Source of the DNA: Rahnella aceris
GTDB taxonomy: Bacteria > Pseudomonadota > Gammaproteobacteria > Enterobacterales > Enterobacteriaceae
Assembly (NCBI RefSeq): GCF_011684115.1
Contig: NZ_JAADJV010000002.1
Span: 626,316-690,315 of the forward strand
Reading direction: 5' to 3'
DNA: 64,000 bases
Every line of letters begins with the position of its first letter. Position 1 is the first letter of the stretch. Positions 49,582 to 59,185 of the stretch are shown here, piece by piece. The position numbers and the translations under genes were made by a program. Below the pieces are notes generated by a model that was not told the origin of the DNA, did no database searches, and worked only from the letters and a program-made list of their open reading frames with translations.

Positions 49582-50379
49582 TCAGGCCAGTAATGCCGCG
49601 CAATGTGGCTTGTCGTGGGCAATATTGAGGATCTGACAAACAGTTCCGCATAACTCCGTCTGCAACGGTGCGGCCTCTTTGAAGCTGAACGCACTGCCGA
49701 AGACGAACAGCGGCACCTGACGCTCCTCCGGCAAAATACCGCCGTGGCTGCGGTCATCATTCATACCGTGATCCGCAGTCACGATCACCTGATAACCGGC
49801 GTCCAGCCAGTCGCCCAGATAGCGCGACAGGATGCCGTCTGCGGTGCGTGCTTTGTTGCGGTATTGGGGCGTCGACAGGCCAAATTTATGCCCGGCATCA
49901 TCAATGTTCATCGGGTGGATCAGCAGGAAGTCGGGATCATGACGACGACGCAGGCTTTCGGCGTCATCGAACAGATGCGAATCAGGGTAACTATCATCGT
50001 AATAAAAATGGCCGTGCTGGATAGTCAGCGAGTCATCGCTGGTGTGGCGGTCACGCGGCGGGTCAAACGGCGTGCGGTTATACAGCTCGCTGACCCAGTG
50101 ATAAGCCGCAGCAGCCGTCGTCAGGCCAGCGTCGCGGGCATAGTGGAAAATACTACGTTGAGTCGATAACCGGTCAACGTGGTTGTGAACAATGCCACTC
50201 ACCACCGGCGTGATACCGGTGAGAATGCATTCATAAAGTGGCCGGGACAGCGAAGGCAATTCGCATTCCAGTTGATACAAGCGGCCGCGTCCTGCGGCAC
50301 ACTGGGCTTGCAGATAACCCATTGCGTCGCGGCCGACCTGATAATTCAGCCCGTCGAGTACTACCAGAATGCTCTTCAT
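49582..50379 (-). CDS. Alkaline-phosphatase-superfamily enzyme (phosphodiesterase/phosphatase)
   Basis: 265 aa from MKSILVVLDGLN; an ATG six codons earlier (50397) is possible. Seen: metal-binding Asp in VVLDGLN, the nucleophile region LPSLSRPLYECILTG, DDAGHKFG and VTADHGMND, the metal-ligand motifs of the nucleotide-pyrophosphatase/phosphonoacetate-hydrolase branch of the superfamily. No signal peptide, so it acts in the cytoplasm. Lying between the binding-protein and permease genes, it probably cleaves the imported substrate (a phosphodiester, phosphonate or phosphate ester). Exact reaction unknown. Confidence 0.82.
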   Translation of the reverse strand: MKSILVVLDGLNYQVGRDAMGYLQAQCAAGRGRLYQLECELPSLSRPLYECILTGITPVVSGIVHNHVDRLSTQRSIFHYARDAGLTTAAAAYHWVSELYNRTPFDPPRDRHTSDDSLTIQHGHFYYDDSYPDSHLFDDAESLRRRHDPDFLLIHPMNIDDAGHKFGLSTPQYRNKARTADGILSRYLGDWLDAGYQVIVTADHGMNDDRSHGGILPEERQVPLFVFGSAFSFKEAAPLQTELCGTVCQILNIAHDKPHCAALLA

Positions 50380-50460
50380 ACCATGTATACCTTTCATTTC
50401 TTACAGGTGTTGTTATTAACCAATGCTTTCGCTGTCCGGTTTTTCTTATTTTTTAATCAA

Positions 50461-51519
50461 TTACTGCTGCATGTTGATCATGACGTTTTCCTGCCACAGA
50501 CGCGGCAAGGTTTTCGCGCTCTTATCCCAGGCAGCCGGATCTGCAATCGGGTGCGCATTTTTGTATTCGCTGGAAGGCAACAGTTTGGCTTTTGCATCGT
50601 CTGGCAGCGTGATGTGATCGGCACGGATTGGACGGGCATAGCCTTGTGCCAGATTGATCTGACCGGCATCAGAGAAGATGTATTCACGCGCCAGTTTGGC
50701 GGCGTTCGGATGTTTGGCGAATTTGTTGATGATCGTGGTGTAACCGGACGTGATAGTGCCATCAGATGGGATCACCACGTCGAAGCGGGTTTTGTCGATT
50801 TTGTCGCGATAGCTCAGACCGTTGAAGTCCCAGACTACGCCAACCTGCACTTCACCTTTTTCCAGAGACGCGATGACCGGGTTAGTCAGGCTCAGACGCC
50901 CTGCTTTCGCCAGTTTGCCAAAATATTCCAGACCTGGTTTCAGGTCCTTTTCATTGCCGCCCATCGCGTAAGTTGCCGCCAGCACGCCATTTGCGGCCTG
51001 CGCTGCGGTGCTCACGTCACCGATAGTCACTTTGTATTTGCTGTTTAGCAGATCAGCCCAGCTGTGTGGCTCATCTTTCACCTGCGATTTATCAATGATG
51101 AAGGCGATAGTGCCGGTATAAGCAAGTGCCCACATACCCTCTTTATCTTTTGCCCAGTCTGGTACCTGATCCCAGGTGGTTGGTTTATAGGGCTGAGTCA
51201 CGCCTTTTTGCACGGCAACGGGTCCAAAAGCTGCACCCACGTCGCCAATATCAGCACTGGCATTGTCTTTTTCTGCCAGGAATTTCGCGATCTCCTGTGC
51301 CGAACTCATATCGGTATCGCTATGTTTCAGGCCATACTTGGTGCTCAGATCACTCCAGGTTCCTTTCCAGTTCGCCCAGTCATCAGGCATACCGACACTG
51401 TTTACCGTTCCTTCGGCTTGTGCCGCTTTCAGGAGTGCAGCAGGAGGTTCAGCGGCAAATGCCGATGAAGCGGAGAGGACAAGCGCGCTGGTTAACACAG
51501 AAGCGAACAACTGTTTCAT
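50461..51519 (-). CDS. ABC transporter periplasmic substrate-binding protein
   Basis: 352 aa. Seen: signal peptide (KQLFASVLTSALVLSASSAF, cleavage at AFA-AE) and a type II binding-protein fold of the PotD/FbpA/thiamine-like cluster (GMPDDWANWKGTWSDLSTKY, ADIGDVGAAFG, GVVWDFNGLSYRD). No obvious iron-ligand tyrosine pair could be assigned by eye, so an organic ligand is plausible. First gene of the operon; GGAG lies eight bases before the ATG and the palindrome at 51551-51566 sits 32 bp upstream. Confidence 0.88.
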   Translation of the reverse strand: MKQLFASVLTSALVLSASSAFAAEPPAALLKAAQAEGTVNSVGMPDDWANWKGTWSDLSTKYGLKHSDTDMSSAQEIAKFLAEKDNASADIGDVGAAFGPVAVQKGVTQPYKPTTWDQVPDWAKDKEGMWALAYTGTIAFIIDKSQVKDEPHSWADLLNSKYKVTIGDVSTAAQAANGVLAATYAMGGNEKDLKPGLEYFGKLAKAGRLSLTNPVIASLEKGEVQVGVVWDFNGLSYRDKIDKTRFDVVIPSDGTITSGYTTIINKFAKHPNAAKLAREYIFSDAGQINLAQGYARPIRADHITLPDDAKAKLLPSSEYKNAHPIADPAAWDKSAKTLPRLWQENVMINMQQ

Positions 51520-51550
51520 AACGGATGCTCCGGATGGTAGTGTGTGTGAA

Positions 51551-51566
51551 GTGCTGGTCTAGTCCA
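51551..51566. promoter_or_regulatory. GntR/HutC-type operator of the phosphatase/ABC operon
   Basis: GCTGGTCTAGTCCAGC, whose core TGGTCTAGTCCA is one base off the DasR/NagR-like TGGTCTAGACCA palindrome. It lies between the divergent regulator and the binding-protein gene. A minus-strand TATAAT (51608-51603) upstream would place the operator just past the transcription start. Confidence 0.7.
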
Positions 51567-51723
51567 GCAAGAACCAAGCCAATCTAACGCTCAATTGTGA
51601 TAATTATATGTCAGCGCGAAAAAGCAGCAGTTTTAAGCTTATCGCTGTTAACAAGCGCACATTATTTACACGATGAAAGTTCAGATTGGTGCAAAAACGC
51701 ACTGAAATGAGGCTTGCTGACCG

Positions 51724-52434
51724 ATGAGTGAATCGCAGACTACCCTTGCCGTTATCTGCAAGGCATTAAGCGAAAGTATTGCGGCCGGGGCATTTTCTGC
51801 CGAGGGAAGGCTGCCTTCTGAGCGCACGTTGAGTGAACAGTTTTCCACTACCCGTATTACATTACGGGAAGCATTGAGCCAGCTTGAGGCCCAGGGTCTG
51901 ATTTACCGGGAAGTACGCCGGGGCTGGTTTGTTTCCCCGCCACGCATTGTCTACAACCCGCTGCAAAGAAGTCACTTTCACGCAATGGCGAAAGATCAGG
52001 GGCGCAGCGCAAAGACCACAGTGATTAATGCGAAGCACTGTATTGCCAGCGATACGGTGTGTCAGAAGTTATTGTTGCCGTCAGAGAGTGAGGTCATTTG
52101 CATCCGGCGGTTGCGTTATATCGATAACCGCCCGGTTTTGTACGTCGAGCACTATCTTAATCCTCTGTATTTTCAGGGCATTCTTGACGCGGATCTCACG
52201 ACATCGCTGACTGATTTGTACGCATCCCGCTATGACATCCATTACGGACGCGTGCGTTTCGACATGGTGCCGACATTGCTGCCTGAAGAGGCGTCACATG
52301 CACTGAAAGTGGCTCCCGGTAGCCCGGCGTTGTTTATTACGCGGACCAACCGTGACCAGCATGACCGGGTCATCGACTGCGATTTAGAATACTGGCGCTA
52401 TGACGCGCTGCACATTGATGTGGAAGTGAGTTGA
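51724..52434 (+). CDS. GntR-family regulator with UTRA effector domain
   Basis: 236 aa. Seen: GntR winged helix (LPSERTLSEQFSTTRITLRE, then ALSQLEAQGLIYREVRRGWF) and a UTRA ligand domain (about 80-230, with RPVLYVEHYLNP and DCDLEYWRYDALHIDVE). Known: HutC/PhnR-type UTRA regulators respond to small metabolites, often phosphorylated or phosphonate compounds, and bind TGGTCTAGACCA-like sites. It is divergent from the ABC/phosphatase operon across 204 bp holding such a site, so it is very likely that operon's local repressor. Confidence 0.88.
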   Translation: MSESQTTLAVICKALSESIAAGAFSAEGRLPSERTLSEQFSTTRITLREALSQLEAQGLIYREVRRGWFVSPPRIVYNPLQRSHFHAMAKDQGRSAKTTVINAKHCIASDTVCQKLLLPSESEVICIRRLRYIDNRPVLYVEHYLNPLYFQGILDADLTTSLTDLYASRYDIHYGRVRFDMVPTLLPEEASHALKVAPGSPALFITRTNRDQHDRVIDCDLEYWRYDALHIDVEVS

Positions 52435-52460
52435 TTTAAGTGGAAAAAAACACCGATGGG

Positions 52461-52584
52461 ATACCCTAAATCATTCGAGATGAATTAAGGCGGCAACTGA
52501 ATGAACCCCAGGAGCTTACTGAAGTAAGTGACTGGGGTTCGTGATGGCAGCCAACGCAGAGTCAACTTGAAGGATGACGGGTAT
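52461..52584 (-). repeat. ERIC element at the end of metH
   Basis: 124 bp with perfect ends ATACCC/GGGTAT. Contains ACCCCAGGAGCTTACTGAAG, AAGTGACTGGGGTTCG and GCAGCCAACGCAGA, near-identical to the ERIC consensus. Its last T is the first base of the reverse-complemented metH stop (52584-52586). Confidence 0.93.
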
Positions 52585-55500
52585 TAGTCGGCGTCGTAAC
52601 CTAAGTTCGGCGCCAGCCAGCGCTCCACTTCGGCGACTGGCATATTTTTACGTACCGCGTAATCTTCGACCTGATCACGCTGGATCTGTGCCACGGCGAA
52701 GTATTTGCTGTCAGGGTGGCTGAAATACCAGCCTGACACCGCAGCACCCGGCCACATCGCAAAGGATTCGGTCAGTTGCATACCGGTATTGGCTTCCACA
52801 TCCAGCAGCTTCCAGATTTGCCCCTTTTCAGTGTGTTCAGGACAGGCCGGGTAACCGGGCGCCGGACGTATTCCCTGATAATTCTCGCGGATCAGCTCTT
52901 CGTTGCTCAGATTCTCGTTGGCGGCAAAACCCCAATACACCTTGCGCACTTTCTCATGCAGGTATTCCGCAAACGCTTCTGCCAGACGGTCAGCCAGCGC
53001 CTTGATCATGATTTTATTGTAATCATCATGCTGTTTGTCATACGCCTCGGCCAGCGCATCCTCCTCCAGCCCGCCGGTTACAGCAAATGCCCCCATGTAA
53101 TCTTTCTTGCCGCTGGATTTCGGTGCGACAAAGTCAGCCAGGCAATAGTTGGCGAAATCGGTTTTTTCCGTTTGCTGACGCAGATGATGGCTGACCACCA
53201 GCACGTCTTCGCGGCGTTCATCGCTGTAGATTTCGATGTCATCGCCTTTGCGGTTTGCCGGGAAGAGGCCGACGACGCCGCGTGGGTTGAGCAATTTCTC
53301 AGCGCAAAGTTTATCGAGCAGGTCATTGGCATCTTTGAACAGGCGTTTCGCTTCTTCGCCGACAACTTCATCTTCAAGAATGCGCGGATATTTACCTGCC
53401 AGCGACCAGGTCATGAAGAACGGCGTCCAGTCGATGTAATTGCGCAGTGTTTCAATGCTGGCTTCGACTTTCTGGATGCCAAGACGATGGGCCACTGGTG
53501 GCGTGTAAGCTTCCCAATCGATAAAAGTAGCGTTGTCGCGGGCCACTTCAAGACTCACTGGCGGCGTGCGCGGCTTTTTACGACCATGCTGGATACGTAC
53601 AGTGTCGTACTCTTTACGTGTACGTTCGATAAACGCGTCCCGCTGATCTTTTGACAGCAACGCAGACACCACGCCGACAGAACGCGAGGCGTTTTGCACG
53701 TAGCAGGTCACACCACTGTAATTTTTTTCGATTTTCACCGCAGTGTGCGCTTTCGATGTGGTTGCGCCGCCAATCAGCAACGGCATGGTAAAACCACGCC
53801 GCTCCATTTCTTTCGCGACGTTGACCATTTCATCGAGTGACGGCGTAATCAGCCCGGAAAGCCCGATGATATCGACGTTTTCTTCGATGGCGGTTTTCAG
53901 GATTTTGTCCGTCGGCACCATTACACCGAGATCGATAATCTCGTAGTTATTACATTGCAGCACCACGCCAACGATGTTTTTACCGATGTCATGGACATCG
54001 CCTTTGACCGTGGCCAGCAGGATTTTGCCGTTGGTCTGGCCCTTTTCCTTGCTGGCTTCAATGTATGGCTCCAGATAGGCCACGGCCTGTTTCATCACGC
54101 GCGCGGATTTCACCACTTGCGGCAGGAACATTTTACCGGCACCAAACAGGTCGCCGACGACGTTCATACCGTCCATCAGCGGGCCTTCGATCACTTCGAT
54201 AGGACGCGCGGCCAGCTGACGGCACTCTTCGGTATCCAGTTCGATAAATTCGGTAATGCCTTTCACCAGCGAGTATTCGAGGCGTTTTTTCACGTCCCAA
54301 CTGCGCCATTCCGCCTGCTGCTTATTCGCTTCTCCATCGTCCTTGCTGCCACGGTATTTTTCAGCCAGTTCAAGCAGGCGCTCAGTACCATCATCGCGGC
54401 GGTTGAGGATCACATCTTCGACGGCGTCGCGCAGTTCAGCCGGTAAATCATCATAAATCGCCAACTGACCGGCGTTGACGATGCCCATATCCATACCGTT
54501 GCGGATGGCGTGATACAGGAAGACGGCATGAATGGCTTCACGTACCGGTTCGTTACCGCGGAAAGAGAATGAAACATTGGAAACACCGCCGGAAATCAGC
54601 GCATGCGGCAGTTGTGCTTTGATATCGGCGCAGGCTTCGATGAAATCGACGGCGTAGTTGTTGTGTTCGTCAATGCCGGTCGCCACCGCAAAGATATTCG
54701 GGTCAAAAATGATGTCTTCCGGCGGGAAGCCGACTTTTTCAGTCAACAGCTTGTAGGCACGGCGGCAGATTTCAATTTTGCGGGCGCGGGTATCCGCCTG
54801 CCCGGTTTCATCGAATGCCATGACCACAACGGCCGCGCCGTACCGGCGTACCATACGGGCGTGGTGCAGGAAGGCTTCTTCGCCTTCTTTCATGGAAATG
54901 GAGTTAACAATCCCCTTGCCCTGAATGCATTTCAGGCCTTTTTCGATAACATCCCATTTGGAGGAGTCGATCATGATCGGCACACGGGCGATATCCGGTT
55001 CACCGGCAATCAGGCTGAGGAAACGCACCATTGCCGCTTCGGCGTCGAGCATCCCTTCATCCATGTTGATATCGATGATTTGCGCGCCACTTTCTACCTG
55101 CTGACGGGCTACAGCCAGCGCTTCCGCATACTTTTCTTCTTTAATCAGTCGCTTGAAACGAGCAGAACCGGTCACATTAGTACGTTCACCGACGTTCACA
55201 AACAGCGTCTGTGGATCGATGGTCAGCGGTTCCAGCCCTGCCAGACGACAGGCAACAGGAATGGTCGGTAAAGCGCGGGGCGGTACGCCTTCCACGGCTT
55301 TCACCATCGCCGCGATATGCGCAGGCGTGGTACCACAGCAGCCACCGACAATGTTCAGAAAGCCCGAGCGTGCCCATTCGGCAATATGCTCAGCCATTTC
55401 TTTGGCTTCGAGATCGTATTCACCGAAAGCATTAGGTAAACCGGCGTTCGGGTGCGCGGTAACATAACATTCTGCAATACGAGATAACTCAGCGACATAC

Positions 55501-56267
55501 TGACGTAACTCATCCGGCCCCAGCGCGCAGTTAAGGCCAAAGGTGAGCGGTTTAACGTGACGCAGCGAGTTATAAAAAGCTTCGGTTGTCTGGCCAGATA
55601 AGGTGCGGCCGGAAGCATCAGTAATCGTGCCGGAAACCATGACAGGCAATACGATGCCCATTGCTTCGAATTCACTTTCTACTGCGAACGTCGCGGCTTT
55701 GGCGTTGAGAGTGTCAAATACGGTTTCGATCATGATCAGATCGGCACCGCCTTCGATCAGTGCCCGGGTGGATTCGCGGTAGGCTTCAACCAGCTGATCG
55801 AAAGATACGTTACGAAATGCGGGATCGTTAACATCCGGGGAAATCGACGCCGTCCGGTTGGTCGGGCCTAAAACCCCGGCAACATAACGCGGTTTATCCG
55901 GCGTACGGGCGGTCCACGCATCGGCACATTGACGCGCCAGCCGCGCAGCTTCATAGTTAATTTCAGCCGACAGCGATTCCATATGGTAGTCAGCCATTGC
56001 AATCGTGGTGGAGTTGAAGGTGTTGGTTTCGAGGATATCTGCACCAGCAGCAAGATAACCGTTATGGATCTCGACGATCACGTCGGGTTTGGAGAGCACC
56101 AGAAGATCATTATTGCCTTTAAGATCGCTTTCCCAGTCAGCAAAACGCTCACCACGGTAATCTTCTTCTTCCAGACGATAGCTTTGGATCATGGTGCCCA
56201 TGCCGCCATCCAGAACCAAAATGCGCTGTGCCAGCTGCTTATGTAGCGCCTCAACTCGATTAGTCAC
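52584..56267 (-). CDS. metH: Cobalamin-dependent methionine synthase
   Basis: Transfers a methyl group from methyltetrahydrofolate to homocysteine through cobalamin. Four modules seen in order: homocysteine domain ([12 protein letters not shown]; zinc ligands in [12 protein letters not shown]), folate domain ([14 protein letters not shown]), B12 domain ([14 protein letters not shown], whose His replaces the lower B12 ligand), and SAM activation domain (near the C-terminus, [12 protein letters not shown]). Start: a GTG at 56267 with GAGG five bases ahead gives 1227 aa, exactly the E. coli length; ATGs at 56294 or 56285 would add unmatched residues. The 3' end is fused to an ERIC element. Confidence 0.98.
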   Translation of the reverse strand: MTNRVEALHKQLAQRILVLDGGMGTMIQSYRLEEEDYRGERFADWESDLKGNNDLLVLSKPDVIVEIHNGYLAAGADILETNTFNSTTIAMADYHMESLSAEINYEAARLARQCADAWTARTPDKPRYVAGVLGPTNRTASISPDVNDPAFRNVSFDQLVEAYRESTRALIEGGADLIMIETVFDTLNAKAATFAVESEFEAMGIVLPVMVSGTITDASGRTLSGQTTEAFYNSLRHVKPLTFGLNCALGPDELRQYVAELSRIAECYVTAHPNAGLPNAFGEYDLEAKEMAEHIAEWARSGFLNIVGGCCGTTPAHIAAMVKAVEGVPPRALPTIPVACRLAGLEPLTIDPQTLFVNVGERTNVTGSARFKRLIKEEKYAEALAVARQQVESGAQIIDINMDEGMLDAEAAMVRFLSLIAGEPDIARVPIMIDSSKWDVIEKGLKCIQGKGIVNSISMKEGEEAFLHHARMVRRYGAAVVVMAFDETGQADTRARKIEICRRAYKLLTEKVGFPPEDIIFDPNIFAVATGIDEHNNYAVDFIEACADIKAQLPHALISGGVSNVSFSFRGNEPVREAIHAVFLYHAIRNGMDMGIVNAGQLAIYDDLPAELRDAVEDVILNRRDDGTERLLELAEKYRGSKDDGEANKQQAEWRSWDVKKRLEYSLVKGITEFIELDTEECRQLAARPIEVIEGPLMDGMNVVGDLFGAGKMFLPQVVKSARVMKQAVAYLEPYIEASKEKGQTNGKILLATVKGDVHDIGKNIVGVVLQCNNYEIIDLGVMVPTDKILKTAIEENVDIIGLSGLITPSLDEMVNVAKEMERRGFTMPLLIGGATTSKAHTAVKIEKNYSGVTCYVQNASRSVGVVSALLSKDQRDAFIERTRKEYDTVRIQHGRKKPRTPPVSLEVARDNATFIDWEAYTPPVAHRLGIQKVEASIETLRNYIDWTPFFMTWSLAGKYPRILEDEVVGEEAKRLFKDANDLLDKLCAEKLLNPRGVVGLFPANRKGDDIEIYSDERREDVLVVSHHLRQQTEKTDFANYCLADFVAPKSSGKKDYMGAFAVTGGLEEDALAEAYDKQHDDYNKIMIKALADRLAEAFAEYLHEKVRKVYWGFAANENLSNEELIRENYQGIRPAPGYPACPEHTEKGQIWKLLDVEANTGMQLTESFAMWPGAAVSGWYFSHPDSKYFAVAQIQRDQVEDYAVRKNMPVAEVERWLAPNLGYDAD

Positions 56268-56461
56268 TTTCACCTCATCACCCATCACGCACACCCGGCA
56301 AATTGTTCATTCATGCGCCGGAAATCATGGTCAACATCCTAGCATACCTTCCTCAGCCAAAAGCCCGCACCGACGTGAGACTTTTTCAATTCGGGAAGAC
56401 ATCCCGCAAACGCAGTGCAACACATCGGATGAGCGTAAAGGCAGGTTGCGATCCATACTGT

Positions 56462-56481
56462 AAAAACGAAAACCAATTCCA
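56462..56481 (-). promoter_or_regulatory. Possible IclR autoregulatory site
   Basis: On the minus strand TGGAATTGGTTTTCGTTTTT resembles the IclR site of the aceB promoter (TGGAAATNGTTTTTGATTTT). It is about 50 bp before iclR; E. coli IclR represses its own gene. Confidence 0.5.
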
Positions 56482-56532
56482 AAAATGATTTTTCTTCGCC
56501 AGCTTTTGGCACATCTTACAAGGAACAGGCTC

Positions 56533-57375
56533 ATGGCAACGTCCGTAACGGCTCCGGCCAAACGTGCTAAGAAAACCAAAGCCGCGGCTGTAACCGGCAG
56601 CGCCGCGACCGGGCAGGTACAGTCCCTGACACGTGGCCTTAAGTTGCTGGAATATATCGCTGAAGCCCAGGGCAGCGTGGCACTGACCGATCTCGCCCAG
56701 CAGGCGGGTTTACCCAATTCCACCACCCACCGCCTTCTGACCACCATGCAACAGCAGGGATTTGTCCGTCAGGTCGGCGATTTGGGCCTGTGGACCATTG
56801 GCTCACATGCTTTTATCGTAGGAAGCAGTTTCCTGCAAAGCCGGAATTTACTGGCAATGGTGCATCCGATGTTACGCCGCCTGATGGAAGAATCCGGCGA
56901 AACGGTGAATCTGGCGGTGCTGGATCACAGTGATTATCAGGCGATCATCATCGATCAGGTGCAGTGCAATGCCCTGATGAGGATGTCAGCGCCGATTGGT
57001 GGCAAATTACCGATGCATGCGTCGGGTGCCGGTAAAGCATTTCTTTCGACGTTGCCGGAAGAGCGTCTGGCAAAACTGCTGCATAAAATAGGCCTGCACA
57101 GCTATACGCCCCTGACAAAAACGTCTCCTGTGAATCTGAAGCAGGAGTTGGCGGATACCCGTAAACGCGGCTATGCCTTTGATGATGAAGAGCATGCGCT
57201 CGGACTGCGTTGTGTGGCAACCTGCATTTACGACGAACACAACGATGCCTATGCGGCGATTTCAATCTCGGGCCCGGTTTCACGAATCACCGATGACCGC
57301 GTGACGGAACTGGGTGCACTGGTGATTCATGCGGCGAAAGAAATCACGCAGGCCTACGGCGGTGGAAAACACTGA
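56533..57375 (+). CDS. iclR: Glyoxylate-bypass repressor IclR
   Basis: Represses aceBAK; pyruvate favours and glyoxylate relieves repression. 280 aa from the ATG with AAGGA eight bases upstream; 16 further upstream codons are open but unsupported. Seen: a basic Ala/Lys-rich N-terminus, winged helix (LTDLAQQAGLPNSTTHRLLT) and the effector domain (GKLPMHASGAGKAFL, FDDEEHALGLRCVA). It converges on aceK and is followed by a shared hairpin. Confidence 0.96.
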   Translation: MATSVTAPAKRAKKTKAAAVTGSAATGQVQSLTRGLKLLEYIAEAQGSVALTDLAQQAGLPNSTTHRLLTTMQQQGFVRQVGDLGLWTIGSHAFIVGSSFLQSRNLLAMVHPMLRRLMEESGETVNLAVLDHSDYQAIIIDQVQCNALMRMSAPIGGKLPMHASGAGKAFLSTLPEERLAKLLHKIGLHSYTPLTKTSPVNLKQELADTRKRGYAFDDEEHALGLRCVATCIYDEHNDAYAAISISGPVSRITDDRVTELGALVIHAAKEITQAYGGGKH

Positions 57376-57381
57376 GAAAGA

Positions 57382-57418
57382 TGCTGAAATCCCACCATTA
57401 TCCGGGAGGATTTCAGCA
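57382..57418. terminator. Hairpin between iclR and aceK
   Basis: TGCTGAAATCC / GGATTTCAGCA, a perfect 11-bp stem with a 15-base loop between converging genes. No strong T-run, so its efficiency is uncertain. Confidence 0.6.
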
Positions 57419-57420
57419 AA

Positions 57421-59133
57421 TTAACGCTGGCTAAAACGCCGGGAACGACGATACGCAAAAACATCTTCGACGTGCCCTTCACGGATACGCTGTTGCAAAC
57501 CGCGCCAGTAACCGGCGCTAAACAAATCGTCGTGTAGCGTTTCAAAGATTTGACCAAGGCGTTTGTCGCTGCAAAGGAAATGCCGGAATTCTTCCGGGAA
57601 AACATCGCCCGGAGCAATGCTGTACCAGGGTTCGCTGGCCAGTTCATCCTCCGGGTAACGGGGTGCGGGAATATCGCGAAAATTAACTTCAGTCATGTAG
57701 CAGATTTCATCGTAGTCATAAAACACCACACGACCATGACGGGTCACGCCAAAATTCTTAAACAACATGTCGCCGGGGAAGATATTCGCCGCAGCCAGTT
57801 GTTTGATCGCATTGCCGTATTCTTCAATCACGTCATGAAGCTGCGTATCGCTGGCCTGTTCCAGATATAAATTCAGCGGCGTCATACGCCGTTCAATGTA
57901 CAGATGCCGGAGCGCAATGCTGTCCCCCAGATCTTCTATCTTGGCAGGTACTTCGCGCTGTAGTTCAGCCATCAGTTCAGGGCTGATGTTATTCTTTGGC
58001 AGAACAAAGTGCTCAAATTCCTGGGTATCGGCCATCCGCCCGACGCGGTCATGCTCTTTCACCAACTGATAGCAGGCTTTGACCTGTGCCTCAGTCACTT
58101 CTTTCTGCGGCGCAAAATTATCTTTTATCACCTTGAACACGCGGTCACTGCCAGGCAGGGTAAATACCAGCATGACCATGCCTTTGACCCCCGGCGCAAT
58201 AATAAAAGACTCGTCGGTTTGCGCTATAAAGTGCAAATGCTCACGGTAACATTCTGTTTTTGCGTGTTTTTGACAACCGATAGCGCTGTACAGCTCAGCC
58301 GTGGTTTTGGCCGGTAAAATCTCACGTAACCATTCAACCAGCGCACCGGGCTGCGGGGCATACACCATAAAATATGAGCGGGCAAAGCCAAAGACTATGC
58401 TGGCATCGTTGCTTTCCGTCAGACAGGCATCAACAAATAACTCATTCTGATGACTAAGATGCACCGGCAATAACAGCGGGAATATCTGTGAAGCACATCT
58501 GATTTTGCCGATTATCCACGCGGCTTTATTGCGATAAAAAATCTCGGTAGCGATCTCAATATCAGCATCCGCAAGCCACTCTGCGGGGAAGCGTTGCTTT
58601 AATGCAGTGGCAATATAATCCACATCACGGTTCGCATCCTCCCACGGTAAGCGCACCGGCAGGTCATCAAGGACTTTTACCAGCGTGGCAAAGAAATTAC
58701 CCTGAACCGGGTAGAGGCGTGACAAAGGACGGGCACAATGTTGCTGACGCCGGGAGGACTGCTCACTGAAAATAAAAAGTTTGTCCGCTGTCAGATCGCG
58801 ATGTTTGAAAATCCGGCAATAGACTGAATTAAAAAAGCTTTCAGCGATTTCAGCCCTCGGATAATCAGGCAGTAATCCGGAGTAACATTCCTTTATGCGG
58901 ATCAGAAACGCGGCATCATAAAAACGCTGGCCGGTAATGCATTTGAGCTGGGCGACAACCAGACCGACATGGTGGTCATACAAATGGATACGTTGCTTCA
59001 TCGCTGCCTGTACCGCTGACCAGTCGGCATTTTCAAAGCGCTGCTGCGCCCCCGATGTCACTTCGAGAAAGCGGCCGTACTGGGCGTCGAACCCCTGTAA
59101 AATAGTCTGCGCAATCAACAGCTCTATACGCAT
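57421..59133 (-). CDS. aceK: Isocitrate dehydrogenase kinase/phosphatase
   Basis: Phosphorylates and dephosphorylates isocitrate dehydrogenase to steer carbon into the glyoxylate bypass. 570 aa (E. coli 578). Seen: the N-terminal regulatory domain and a kinase domain with the ATP-loop region [26 protein letters not shown] with the conserved Lys, and [20 protein letters not shown] holding the metal-binding Asp. Third gene of aceBAK, 52 bp after aceA. Confidence 0.98.
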   Translation of the reverse strand: MRIELLIAQTILQGFDAQYGRFLEVTSGAQQRFENADWSAVQAAMKQRIHLYDHHVGLVVAQLKCITGQRFYDAAFLIRIKECYSGLLPDYPRAEIAESFFNSVYCRIFKHRDLTADKLFIFSEQSSRRQQHCARPLSRLYPVQGNFFATLVKVLDDLPVRLPWEDANRDVDYIATALKQRFPAEWLADADIEIATEIFYRNKAAWIIGKIRCASQIFPLLLPVHLSHQNELFVDACLTESNDASIVFGFARSYFMVYAPQPGALVEWLREILPAKTTAELYSAIGCQKHAKTECYREHLHFIAQTDESFIIAPGVKGMVMLVFTLPGSDRVFKVIKDNFAPQKEVTEAQVKACYQLVKEHDRVGRMADTQEFEHFVLPKNNISPELMAELQREVPAKIEDLGDSIALRHLYIERRMTPLNLYLEQASDTQLHDVIEEYGNAIKQLAAANIFPGDMLFKNFGVTRHGRVVFYDYDEICYMTEVNFRDIPAPRYPEDELASEPWYSIAPGDVFPEEFRHFLCSDKRLGQIFETLHDDLFSAGYWRGLQQRIREGHVEDVFAYRRSRRFSQR

Positions 59134-59185
59134 AGTGGCGACTCCCTGAGGAAAGAGACCCGGCTTTCACCAGGTCTGATGAGCA

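Noticed and set aside
50179..51048. 289-codon plus-strand frame across the phosphatase and binding-protein genes
   Set aside because: Both minus-strand genes have clear family motifs; this frame has none.
52776..53654. 292-codon open frame antisense to metH
   Set aside because: Lies wholly within conserved metH coding sequence; composition is that of a reverse-strand shadow.
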